Shown: positions 1-6,668 of the stretch, one piece after another
Numbering within the stretch: position 1 is the stretch's first letter
Layout: each line of letters starts with the position of its first letter
DNA from: Deltaproteobacteria bacterium
GTDB taxonomy: Bacteria; Desulfobacterota; Syntrophia; Syntrophales; Smithellaceae
Length of the DNA stretch: 6,668 nt
Direction: 5' to 3'
NCBI GenBank assembly: GCA_019136325.1
Contig: JAGVUJ010000361.1
Coordinates: 1 to 6,668 of the forward strand
Position numbers and translations under genes: made by a program
Notes under the pieces: model-generated
Told to the model about the DNA's origin: nothing
Database searches by the model: none
Seen by the model: the letters and a program-made list of their open reading frames with translations, nothing else

Positions 1-1316
1 TGGCCTATCAGTACATAAGCCACATAATTATTCGGATCTTTTTTCAGAGCGTATTCAAACAGGGTAAATGAGTTTTGCCATAGTTTTTGTTGATGATGCG
101 CTGCAACGGCAAGAAAACCGATGCTTAATAAAGACATCACGATTAATATCTTCTTATAAATATCTTTTTTGATTGAAATCTGTTCTGCGCCCCAGGCAAC
201 CATAATGAATAATCCGATAACTGTAACATACGCATAACGATCAGCCATCGTTTGCTCGCCAATCTGAATAAGCCCGATGACAGGAATCAACGTCCCCAAA
301 TACCAAAACCAGCCAACAGGCAAATAAGGGTATTTTTTAAAATATTTGCAGACAAGAATTGTAATAATGATTAGAAATACAGCAGATAAAAATATTTGCC
401 AGATGGGAATATGAAGATACAAATAAGGGATATAAAGATCCGTGGGCCAGAATAATTTTTTCAGATACATGGCATAAGAAAAAATCGCATTTATAATCCT
501 TTGGCTGAAAACAGAATCTATGGTTTGCTCGATTCGAGGAGCGGAAGCTTCCCGGGGAACATAAAGCGTGATCCATATCGAGATCATCGATAAAACAAAT
601 AAAGGTATTTTCTCAAAAATTAGAAATTTTAGTTTTCCTTTTGCTACACCGGCAGCAACGTGACTTATGGTGTTGTGCTGCTCATCTATCGCGGTTCGAT
701 TAAGCGGCCAATAATCGATGAGCAACAAAACAAAAGGCAGGGTTACCAGCATGGGCTTGGACATAAGGCCCATGGCAAAACTGATCAATATCGGCACATA
801 GCGTTTCCAGTTTGGCTTCCTCGTATACCAGACATAACACAGCATCGTCAGTATCCAGAAAAACGTGCTCAGGACATTTTTGCGTTCAGATACCCAGGCA
901 ACGGATTCCACATTCATCGGATGGACGGCAAACAAGGCCGCAACAAAAGCGCTACGCCAAATAGCCCCGGTAAGATGTCTAAAAAGCAAAAACAATAAAA
1001 TGGCATTAAAAATATGAAGAATCACGTTTGTCCAGTGATAACCGCCGGCATTAAAATGAAAAAGATGAAAATCTAACATAAAGGAAAGCCAAACCATCGG
1101 ATTCCATAAACCGAAATAGTTTGTGCTGAAAGCCCAGCGTAATCCATCTGCATTAAATCCTGTCTGAACATGACTGTTCTCTGTGATATACGTAGGGTCG
1201 TCGAAATTAATAAAATCATAATTTTGTACCGGCCAATAAACACAGAGGATTAAGATCATCAGCATCAAAACAACAAGGATTGACTGTTTCCGGCTTATGT
1301 TAATCGTATCAGGCAT
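1..1316 (-). CDS. TMTC-like GT-C membrane glycosyltransferase with C-terminal TPR region (partial, 3' end outside window)
   Basis: Translating the minus strand from the ATG at 1316 gives 438 codons without a stop, running off the left edge. The protein is polytopic: a first membrane segment near residues 12-30 is followed by an acidic loop with FDD (residues 38-40), the usual place of the catalytic Asp in GT-C enzymes. Next come VHPMNVESVAWVSERKNVLS (131-150), GLMSKPMLVTLPF (183-195), a YLKKLFWPTDLYIPY stretch near 284-298, and EQTMADRYAYV (353-363). The first and last of these resemble the HPIHxEAV and AERxLYxP motifs of eukaryotic TMTC O-mannosyltransferases. The last visible residues (LWQNSFTLFEYALKKDPNNY) look like a first TPR helix pair, so a TPR tail is expected beyond the edge. 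Likely role: moving a sugar from a polyprenyl-phosphate donor to a protein or glycan on the outer face of the membrane; the substrate is unknown. It lies 99 bp downstream of the methyltransferase-GT2 gene on the same strand. No strong ribosome binding site precedes the ATG. A counted line inside the gene is about 37 % GC, lower than in its neighbour. Confidence 0.88.
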   Translation of the reverse strand, partial: MPDTINISRKQSILVVLMLMILILCVYWPVQNYDFINFDDPTYITENSHVQTGFNADGLRWAFSTNYFGLWNPMVWLSFMLDFHLFHFNAGGYHWTNVILHIFNAILLFLLFRHLTGAIWRSAFVAALFAVHPMNVESVAWVSERKNVLSTFFWILTMLCYVWYTRKPNWKRYVPILISFAMGLMSKPMLVTLPFVLLLIDYWPLNRTAIDEQHNTISHVAAGVAKGKLKFLIFEKIPLFVLSMISIWITLYVPREASAPRIEQTIDSVFSQRIINAIFSYAMYLKKLFWPTDLYIPYLYLHIPIWQIFLSAVFLIIITILVCKYFKKYPYLPVGWFWYLGTLIPVIGLIQIGEQTMADRYAYVTVIGLFIMVAWGAEQISIKKDIYKKILIVMSLLSIGFLAVAAHHQQKLWQNSFTLFEYALKKDPNNYVAYVLIG

Positions 1317-1415
1317 TGAATCAAATCTTATGATTAATTTTTGAAATGATTTTTATTTTTGGTTGATAACTTTCACTCTTCAGTAGTTAAAGCCGCTCCA
1401 TGTGAAGCTTCAAGA

Positions 1416-2870
1416 TTACAGAAATTTAATTCTTTTTAAAGCAAAGAACACCATTCTCAATAAAAGCCAACCGTGTTTCCAGCGGCTGATATTGGTCGTT
1501 CCGTACATTCGTTCCCGGTAGCGAACAGGAATTTCAACAATCTTCAGATTCAATTTAGCGGCTCCGAATAAAAGATCAAAATCGCCGAACGGATCGAAAT
1601 CGCCAAAATAGGAACGGTTGGCTGCAATTTTTTCATAATCGGTTTTGCGGAGCACCTTCGTACCGCATAGCGTATCTTTAATCGGCTGCCCCAGCAGCCA
1701 GGAAAAAATCAGACTGAAAAATTTGTTTCCCACCAGGTTAAAAAAACGCATCGCTTCCTTTTCCATGGGATAAACCAGGCGCACACCATTGACAAATTCC
1801 GCCTGGCCTTTATAAATCACGTCATAAAAACGGGGCAAGACGTCCGGCGGCACGGTAAGATCGGCATCAAGAATCATCAGAATATCTCCTTCGGCCTGTT
1901 GGAATCCCAGACGAACGGCGTCGCCTTTCCCCTGACCGGTTTGCCTGAACAATTTTGCCGGTCGCTGCGGATTTTTCCTGATGGCGTTTTGAATGGTTTC
2001 ATAGGTTTGATCCGTGGAACCGCCCTCAACAAAAATCAGTTCCGTTTTCCTGCCCATTTCCGGAACGCTTTCAAAAATACGTTCAATGTTGCCCGACTCA
2101 TTCCGTGCCGCAATCACCACTGATACGCTGGGCAATTCCTTCTTATCTAAAGCAGCAGCCAAAGGCCTGGCTGTGATGAAATGCGTAAGCGCAAAGATTT
2201 TAAACGGCCATATTTTGGCGACAAAACGATTCATCAAAGAATCGATTATGGGTGTGCGCAGGGGCCATATCATTTCCTCCCGGTGGTTAATCACTTCGAA
2301 ACCGGCGAGAGCAAGCAACCCCGTGATATCTTCCACGGTCAGCCAGTTTTGCAACAACATCGGTTTGGCCAGTCCCAACGATCGGACAACGTTCAGTGGC
2401 AATTCCCAGAAACGGCTGTAAAAATTTATGATGATGCGCGATCTCGGCGTGGTCAGAGGCAATATCTTCTGCAAAACAGCCTGAACATCCCATAACTCAT
2501 TAACGACATCGGAAATAATGATGTAATCAAACGTTTCCTGCAGTTGCAATTCATGGGCATCGGCTGTCACAAAATGAAGATGCGGATGACGCGTCTTCGC
2601 CTGTTTAATCATGGCTGTCGAAAAATCGATGCCGACGCCATAGGATGGATCAAGGGAAGCGAGCAGATCACCGGTACCGCAGCCGATTTCCATCACGCGC
2701 TGTCCGGACGGAACGGAAAATCGAACCACTTCCCGCAAACGCTCATGGTAATAGGCGTTAAACCTTCCCCACTTGTCGAGCGTTTCGGCAATTTTATCCC
2801 AATGCGCGATCCGCACATTTTTGTAATGAACGGCACCTGAATTTCCATTATGGTCTGTTTGCGTGTCCAT
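1416..2870 (-). CDS. Bifunctional class I SAM-dependent methyltransferase / family 2 glycosyltransferase
   Basis: This 484-residue protein has two complete catalytic domains in one frame. Residues about 20-235 are a Rossmann-type methyltransferase: motif I VMEIGCGTGDLL (59-70), the acidic SAM-ribose residue D82 in GVGIDFS, TADA at 102-105, and FDYIIISDVVNEL (114-126). Residues about 247-484 are a GT-A glycosyltransferase of the dolichol/polyprenol-phosphate sugar synthase type: SVSVVIAARNESGNIERIF (248-266), the metal/nucleotide DAD motif at 335-337, CGTKVLRK (402-409) and the basic YRERMYGTTNISRWKHG near the C-terminus. The usual VDDGSTD block is VEGGSTD (281-287). There is no clear transmembrane helix, so the enzyme is probably cytoplasmic or peripheral to the membrane. 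The likely GT2 reaction is transfer of a sugar from an NDP-sugar to polyprenyl phosphate. The methyltransferase acceptor is unknown, but fusion suggests it acts on the same lipid or sugar. The domain pair is, to my knowledge, a recognised bacterial fusion. Start ATG at 2870 is chosen as the first residue giving a full N-terminus; Shine-Dalgarno support is weak. Confidence 0.93.
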   Translation of the reverse strand: MDTQTDHNGNSGAVHYKNVRIAHWDKIAETLDKWGRFNAYYHERLREVVRFSVPSGQRVMEIGCGTGDLLASLDPSYGVGIDFSTAMIKQAKTRHPHLHFVTADAHELQLQETFDYIIISDVVNELWDVQAVLQKILPLTTPRSRIIINFYSRFWELPLNVVRSLGLAKPMLLQNWLTVEDITGLLALAGFEVINHREEMIWPLRTPIIDSLMNRFVAKIWPFKIFALTHFITARPLAAALDKKELPSVSVVIAARNESGNIERIFESVPEMGRKTELIFVEGGSTDQTYETIQNAIRKNPQRPAKLFRQTGQGKGDAVRLGFQQAEGDILMILDADLTVPPDVLPRFYDVIYKGQAEFVNGVRLVYPMEKEAMRFFNLVGNKFFSLIFSWLLGQPIKDTLCGTKVLRKTDYEKIAANRSYFGDFDPFGDFDLLFGAAKLNLKIVEIPVRYRERMYGTTNISRWKHGWLLLRMVFFALKRIKFL

Positions 2871-2911
2871 GCTGGGAATCTATTCCATAAATTTCACAAA
2901 AAGTCTTTAAG

Positions 2912-2917
2912 ATTATA
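2912..2917 (-). promoter_or_regulatory. Possible -10 box for the methyltransferase-GT2 gene
   Basis: Reading the minus strand, the 68-bp gap upstream of the fusion gene contains an exact TATAAT in an AT-rich stretch, about 40 bases before the start codon. No recognisable -35 hexamer lies at 16-18 bases, so the match could be chance in AT-rich DNA. If real, it would let this gene be transcribed independently of the damaged gene upstream. Confidence 0.25.
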
Positions 2918-2938
2918 TTTAAAATCTGAATAAGCTTT

Positions 2939-4287
2939 TTATAATCTATCCGCAATATTTCTTTTCATGAACATAACGCTGGTCCGGTCACGATAGACCA
3001 GGAGCCAGTCTTTTTGACGCATCATCAATTCGTGGGTTTTGGTGCCCGTTTTCAGCAACACCACATCATGGGAGTATTTTTTTAGAAAAACATCCCAGTT
3101 TTTTCTTCCGTACAAGACATCCAGGCCATTGCTTTCGTCGGATAAGCATCGGCTGTAACCGCCAGATGGATGTTGGGAATAAAAGAAATGGGTCTTACCG
3201 GGTGAAAATGAAAGTAAGCCGCCAACAGCAAAGCGGGAAAAAAGACCGTGAGGAAACGACTCCAACTGAAGAATATGTTACTTTTCAAGCTTTTTTTGCG
3301 GACAGATTCAGATAAATAAAAAGGCAAATAGGCCCCCAGCACCAATCCAAAAAGAACGCTATGGCGTATATGAGAAGCCCCCAGATAGATCACGGCAATC
3401 GTTACGAAAATGTCCGTCATATCTTTTTTCCGGGACATCAATATAAAAAGTAAAATTATCAGGCTCATGATGAGAAATAAAACCGCCGGGAAAACATACC
3501 GTCCGGTCTTCAGCGCCGCCAAAACCGACATCCACTCTGTTATTTCCAGTCTCGGCATAAAAACGGCATGGATAGTATAGGTCCAATAGTCAATCCCGTA
3601 AGGATTGATCAATGTGGCCAACGACGCGATCATTCCCCATTTCAGATAAGCAACGGCAATCTTTCTGCGGGTCAAACTTTCTCCGAGAGCATATAAAAAT
3701 ATCAGCCCTAGACCGGCAACAAAACCGCCGTGAAAATTACACCAGGCAATCTGGATCAGAGGAAGCCATCGGAGAACCTTTTCTTTTTCGGCTCTTTTTG
3801 AACATTCCAGGATGAAAAGCGTCAGCGTGAAAAAGAAAAAAGTGAAGGCTTGTGCTCTGACCGGTTCGTAACCGAATGAGATTAACAATATTGACGGCAC
3901 CAGTGCAATAAGAACATCAAAGATGTCCCCGCCTCTTTTTCGGGCTGTTTCATAGATCAGACATAGGGTTAACAAAGCTAAAATGTAACGTAAAAGTTGC
4001 AGGCTCGCCGGCCCTAAAAACTTCACCAGTCCGAAAAAAACTACTCCGGTAAGCCATTCATGATAAACCCACAGCGGCTTGGTCGGTGTGTAGGCAAAAA
4101 CATCTTTGTACGGGAAAAAACCTTCTTGCCAGAGAACACGCCCGAAAGAGAGATACCCCCATAAATCATAATCGGCAAGGCTTCTGTTGAATGCTACGGC
4201 AAAAAAAAGAAAAACACCCGCCCCGGATAAAAGAATGGCGGCGCATTTAAAAAAAGGATGTCTTGTCATTTGAAGAAATTTATTCAT
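2939..4287 (-). pseudogene. GT-C family membrane glycosyltransferase, broken near the 3' end by a frame change and probable internal deletion
   Basis: The first frame runs from ATG 4287 to a stop at 3082 (401 residues). It shows an N-terminal membrane helix (about 14-33), the GT-C acidic loop LADYDLWGYLSFGR (37-50; D41), YHEWL (75-79), EPVRAQAF (141-148), NFHGGF (184-189), INPYG (227-231) and IRHSVLFGL near 306-314, with about ten hydrophobic segments. This resembles the large family of uncharacterised bacterial polytopic transferase-like proteins. It then reads YPTKAMAWMS (382-391) and ends in ten unrelated-looking residues. The expected soluble tail continues in another frame, ending at 2939: DVLYGRKNWDVFLKKYSHDVVLL, then MMRQKDWLLVYRDRTSVMF. 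The two frames meet within about 3082-3140. The conserved WGGY and DGR blocks that I expect between YP and the DVVLL segment are absent from both frames, so the lesion is probably a deletion of about 30-60 codons with a frame change, not just one lost base. The membrane part could still be made as a truncated protein. Sequencing error is not excluded. Confidence 0.75.
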
Positions 4288-4379
4288 CAGTCAATATTAA
4301 AAATTCCCATCATTATTCAAGAGACTATTCGGTGCCTGCTCCTGCTTTTCAAATCATCCGCGGTGACGACGGCACATCA

Positions 4380-4407
4380 TTGACTTTCATGTATAATGCT
4401 GTTAAAT
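4380..4407 (+). promoter_or_regulatory. Candidate sigma-70 promoter for the rightward GT-C gene
   Basis: TTGACT (4380-4385, five of six matches to TTGACA) is followed after 16 bases by TTAAAT (4402-4407, four of six matches to TATAAT), about 96 bases before the chosen ATG at 4504. A second arrangement, TTGCCA (4411-4416) with GATTAT (4435-4440) at an 18-base spacing, is nearly as good. An exact TATAAT at 4392-4397 lacks a properly spaced -35 element. One of these is likely used, but the sequence does not decide which. Confidence 0.3.
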
Positions 4408-4487
4408 GTTTTGCCATAATCGATAAATTTAAAAGATTATTACCATAAAACAGAATCATTTTCACAGGCAAAAAAAGTTTCACCAAC

Positions 4488-4491
4488 GGAG
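4488..4491 (+). promoter_or_regulatory. Ribosome binding site (GGAG) that bears on start choice
   Basis: GGAG lies immediately before a TTG codon at 4492 (no spacer) and 12 bases before the ATG at 4504. A zero-base spacer cannot place TTG in the ribosomal P site, while 12 bases is long but tolerated. This favours the ATG at 4504 and a 548-residue protein over a 552-residue one. Confidence 0.45.
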
Positions 4492-4503
4492 TTGCATCGG
4501 ACA

Positions 4504-6150
4504 ATGCCGTTAAACAAAAACCGTTTGATTCATCGTTTATGCATATTCATCATGCTGATCGCCATTGTCCTGCTCGTCCTGCTGGAATGCCTGATCAATT
4601 TAACCCCGCCGATTGCCCGCGACGCCTTGATTCATCACCTGGCCATTCCCAAACTCTGGCTAAGAAACGGCGGTTTCTACGAAATGCCATGGGCTGATTT
4701 CTCATACTTTCCCATGAATATCGATCTGCTTTACATGATTCCCCTTTGTCTTCAGAAGGATTTTCTTGCCAATTTCATCCACATGGGGTTCGGCATCGCC
4801 ACGGCCTTGCTTATTTACCGTTATTTAAATAAGAGAACCGGCCGTATTTCTGGACTTCTGGGCGTTCTGATTTTCATGACCACCCCCATTGTATTCCGCT
4901 TGTCCACGCAAGCCTATGTCGACCTCGGTCTGACTTTTTTTTCGGCAGCGAGTATCTTCTCTTTCATGCGATATCGTGACAGCGGTTTTCATGAATTCAA
5001 GTGGCTTTTCATCTCATCCTTATCGATGGGCCTAGCGTTGGGAACAAAATACAACGCGCTGGTCCTATGGTTTTTTCTCACATTATGGATTGTCTTGATC
5101 ACGGCCCGGGACACAAAAGATCAACGGCAGGCCCTTTGGAATGGAGCTGTTTTTTCCCTTATCTCCGGCATCCTCTTTTCTCCCTGGCTCATTAAAAACA
5201 TCATGCTTACAGGCAATCCCTTGTATCCATTGTTTAAAGAAAGTGTTTCTCAAATGTTCTCAGAGAATGCTCACACAAATTTTTTCCGCATGCGGGAAGT
5301 GTTATACGCGGAAAATTTATGGGAGACTCTGACGATACCGGTTCGGATGTTTTTTCAGGGGCAGGATAATTCCCCTCGCTATTTTGACGGCGTCCTGAAC
5401 CCTGTTTTGATTCTGCTGGCGCCATTTTCTCTTGCCGATAAATCGTTCATGCGCGAAAAACTTTTTTTTATTTCCTTTGCATCGTTTTTCATTCTGACAG
5501 TGTTTTTTCTGGAAGGGCAAGCCTTTGGCATGGATCAAATTGTCCGGTACAGCTTGCCGGTCATTCCTTTTCTCTCAATCCTGACCGTCATGGGCATCAT
5601 TGCTGTATGGAAGCGGATTAAGTCTTTCCCCGTTCCCCTCCGCAACATTCTGACAGCACTTTTCTTTTCAATGGTCGTTTTGTTTATGAGCATCAACTAC
5701 TTTTACATAAAAAAATATTATCAAAATATAAATCCGGGGAGCTACCTTTGGGGAAAAGAAACCAGAGATGAATTTATTGCACGCCACAACAGCAGTTACG
5801 AATCCATCAAATATATCAATACGCATACGCCGGAAAATGCGACAATCCGATTAATTTTTCTCGCCGGACGCGGGTATTATCTGGAAAGAACATATTCCGA
5901 AGGAAGCGTCTACGGCATCGGCGACATGCAAAGTCTGGTTCAAGCACAAGACAAACGATCCTTCCGGAACGTCCTTCGATCGATGGACTGCACGCATTTG
6001 CTGATACGGACGGATTTGCTGGAGAAATATCTAAGCGACAATTATGCTCCCGATATCCGTCAAACATTCTTCCGGAGACTGGGCGAAACCATGGAAATTC
6101 TATATCATAAAAACAGTTATACGGTTCTGCGGGTCATCCCGGAAATCTGA
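4504..6150 (+). CDS. GT-C family (ArnT/PMT-like) integral membrane glycosyltransferase
   Basis: From ATG 4504 the product is 548 residues. A membrane helix at about 11-33 leads into the first extracytoplasmic loop with ARDALIHHLAIPK (38-50; D40 is the likely catalytic Asp), followed by DFSYFPMNIDLLY (65-77). Later landmarks are GLALGTKYNA (176-185) and TGNPLYPLF (236-244), both typical of this family, then several more helices, the last at about 380-402. The C-terminal part (about 403-548) is soluble and probably lies outside the cytoplasmic membrane; it contains YESIKYINTHTPENATI and a final YHKNSYTVLRV strand. Overall length and order fit polyprenyl-phosphate-sugar-dependent transferases related to family 39/83 enzymes. 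The sugar and acceptor cannot be deduced. The gene looks intact and is transcribed divergently from the broken GT-C gene. It has no same-strand partner in the window. An alternative TTG start at 4492 would add four residues. The exact family number is uncertain; the GT-C assignment is firm. Confidence 0.88.
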   Translation: MPLNKNRLIHRLCIFIMLIAIVLLVLLECLINLTPPIARDALIHHLAIPKLWLRNGGFYEMPWADFSYFPMNIDLLYMIPLCLQKDFLANFIHMGFGIATALLIYRYLNKRTGRISGLLGVLIFMTTPIVFRLSTQAYVDLGLTFFSAASIFSFMRYRDSGFHEFKWLFISSLSMGLALGTKYNALVLWFFLTLWIVLITARDTKDQRQALWNGAVFSLISGILFSPWLIKNIMLTGNPLYPLFKESVSQMFSENAHTNFFRMREVLYAENLWETLTIPVRMFFQGQDNSPRYFDGVLNPVLILLAPFSLADKSFMREKLFFISFASFFILTVFFLEGQAFGMDQIVRYSLPVIPFLSILTVMGIIAVWKRIKSFPVPLRNILTALFFSMVVLFMSINYFYIKKYYQNINPGSYLWGKETRDEFIARHNSSYESIKYINTHTPENATIRLIFLAGRGYYLERTYSEGSVYGIGDMQSLVQAQDKRSFRNVLRSMDCTHLLIRTDLLEKYLSDNYAPDIRQTFFRRLGETMEILYHKNSYTVLRVIPEI

Positions 6151-6171
6151 AAAATTTTCTCCTGATTGAAC

Positions 6172-6185
6172 CGGAACGTATTCCG
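6172..6185. other. Small inverted repeat in the convergent spacer
   Basis: CGGAA and TTCCG form a perfect 5-bp stem around a 4-base CGTA loop, 21 bases after the stop codon of the rightward gene and 64 bases after the stop of the leftward DUF3592-type gene. It sits where a shared terminator would be expected, but there is no T-run following it on either strand. It is therefore at best a weak terminator or mRNA 3'-end hairpin, and may be chance. Confidence 0.15.
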
Positions 6186-6249
6186 TCCCGATGGAGCAGT
6201 ATCTTGGCAGAAAAAGTTGTGTCAAATCAAAAAATGCAAATTCATTGGA

Positions 6250-6668
6250 TTATCCATGGGAAGATTTTTTGAAACCGCTCACCAGACGAAGAGAACCAAA
6301 AAGGATGAACACCGCTCCTAAAATCAGCATAAAAAATGAAAACACCAGCGACGGGCTTCCGCCGTACATCGGAATGCTCAGATTGGAATTGGAGCGGTCA
6401 TACCTGATTTCGAACGTGTCATCAACCTTTAACATCTCCCACTGCTGTTTGGCGATTATCCCGGTCGCGCTGATCTTACCGTCCGCGGAAGGCATAAACC
6501 AGTAATCTACATAGTAGTTGCCCCCGCCGTCGGATCCCAGTTTAAAGTGTTTGCTGGTGATATGACCGATGGCCCTTCCATCATAGTTTTGCACCCGTTG
6601 ATATTCCGCGTAAGACCCCCAGCTTCCCGCCAGAAAAAACAAACCGACTCCCAGACATATCACCCCCC
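6250..6668 (-). CDS. DUF3592-type small membrane protein (partial, 5' end probably outside window)
   Basis: The frame is open from the right edge to a TAA at 6250. The only start in view is a GTG at 6663, giving 137 residues, but the first hydrophobic segment begins at that very codon and the frame stays open upstream, so the true start probably lies outside the window. Numbering from the GTG, residues about 2-18 are hydrophobic. They are followed by a soluble loop with AIGHITSKHF (31-40), NYYVDYWFMPSADGK (49-63), WEMLKVDDTFEIRYD (75-89) and a second membrane helix at about 105-129. Two helices flanking a beta-rich loop containing a VDY...DG...vrYd pattern is the DUF3592 layout. The function of that family is not known. 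The gene converges on the GT-C gene with a 99-bp spacer, so a functional link is not implied. Confidence 0.65.
   Translation of the reverse strand, partial: GVICLGVGLFFLAGSWGSYAEYQRVQNYDGRAIGHITSKHFKLGSDGGGNYYVDYWFMPSADGKISATGIIAKQQWEMLKVDDTFEIRYDRSNSNLSIPMYGGSPSLVFSFFMLILGAVFILFGSLRLVSGFKKSSHG

Larger units (their letters stand above)
4288..4503. promoter_or_regulatory. Divergent intergenic region, probable promoters for both flanking GT-C genes
   Basis: This stretch separates two genes transcribed away from each other, so it must hold the start signals of both unless they are read from internal sites. It is AT-rich. The 61-residue plus-strand frame here (4263-4448) starts inside the leftward gene and has no protein-like features, so no gene is called. 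I find no long inverted repeat and no terminator. Confidence 0.5.

Noticed and set aside
660..998. 112-codon open frame on the plus strand
   Set aside because: It lies wholly inside the TMTC-like gene on the opposite strand, is rich in Gln, Arg, His and Lys without domain-like features, and the minus-strand translation gives clear family motifs.
1403..1412. 10-bp perfect palindrome TGAAGCTTCA just after the fusion gene
   Set aside because: It has no loop and no following T-run, so it is not a terminator, and a single short palindrome containing a HindIII-like core is expected by chance.
2014..2421. 135-codon plus-strand frame and other overlapping frames within the fusion gene
   Set aside because: They are antisense to a well-supported two-domain enzyme and show no recognisable protein pattern.
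3078..3110. Programmed ribosomal frameshift in the broken GT-C gene (TTT TTC TAA followed by an A7 run)
   Set aside because: The in-frame bases do not form a proper X XXY YYZ slippery heptamer, the A7 run lies after the stop codon, and the missing conserved block is not explained by a frameshift alone.
4380..4397. TTGACT followed by an exact TATAAT
   Set aside because: Only 6 bases separate the two hexamers, so they cannot act together as one sigma-70 promoter; TTGACT was instead paired with TTAAAT 16 bases away.
6151..6249. Bidirectional intrinsic terminator in the convergent spacer
   Set aside because: The only hairpin seen (6172-6185) has a 5-bp stem and no adjacent T-run on either strand, so it was listed only as a weak inverted repeat.
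1..6668. Mobile element or CRISPR explanation for the broken gene
   Set aside because: I see no transposase-like frame, terminal inverted repeats, regularly spaced repeats or tRNA attachment site anywhere in the window.

Overview
The window is dominated by membrane-associated glycosylation genes. Four are enzyme genes: three belong to the GT-C type of polytopic membrane glycosyltransferase, and one is a soluble-looking fusion of a SAM-dependent methyltransferase with a family 2 glycosyltransferase. A small DUF3592-type membrane protein lies at the right edge. Base composition is moderate (counted lines range from about 37 to 57 % GC). The combination of a TPR-type O-mannosyltransferase-like protein, a methyltransferase-GT2 fusion and ArnT-like GT-C proteins is what I associate with Desulfobacterota (former Deltaproteobacteria such as Syntrophales). 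That taxonomic suggestion is inference: the window has no rRNA or other marker gene.

Layout. Three genes point left. At 1-1316 is the N-terminal 438 codons of a TMTC-like membrane protein that runs off the left edge, with its C-terminal TPR part missing. At 1416-2870 is the methyltransferase-GT2 fusion. At 2939-4287 is a GT-C gene that is broken near its 3' end by a frame change, apparently with loss of a conserved segment. The gaps between them are 99 and 68 bp, so they could form one leftward unit starting near 4287, although a TATAAT box at 2912-2917 may give the fusion gene its own promoter. A divergent intergenic region (4288-4503) separates this group from a rightward, apparently intact 548-residue GT-C gene (4504-6150). 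A short convergent spacer (6151-6249) follows, then the leftward DUF3592-type gene, which runs off the right edge.

How they may work together (inference). The GT2 half of the fusion resembles dolichol/polyprenol-phosphate sugar synthases. Such enzymes make the lipid-phosphate-linked sugars that GT-C enzymes use on the far side of the cytoplasmic membrane. A plausible reading is one donor-making enzyme surrounded by three membrane transferases that pass the sugar to a protein, lipid or surface glycan. Substrates cannot be read from the sequence. I see no CRISPR array, tRNA, rRNA, insertion sequence or phage gene. The most unusual items are the broken GT-C gene, the fusion protein and the dense clustering of GT-C genes.
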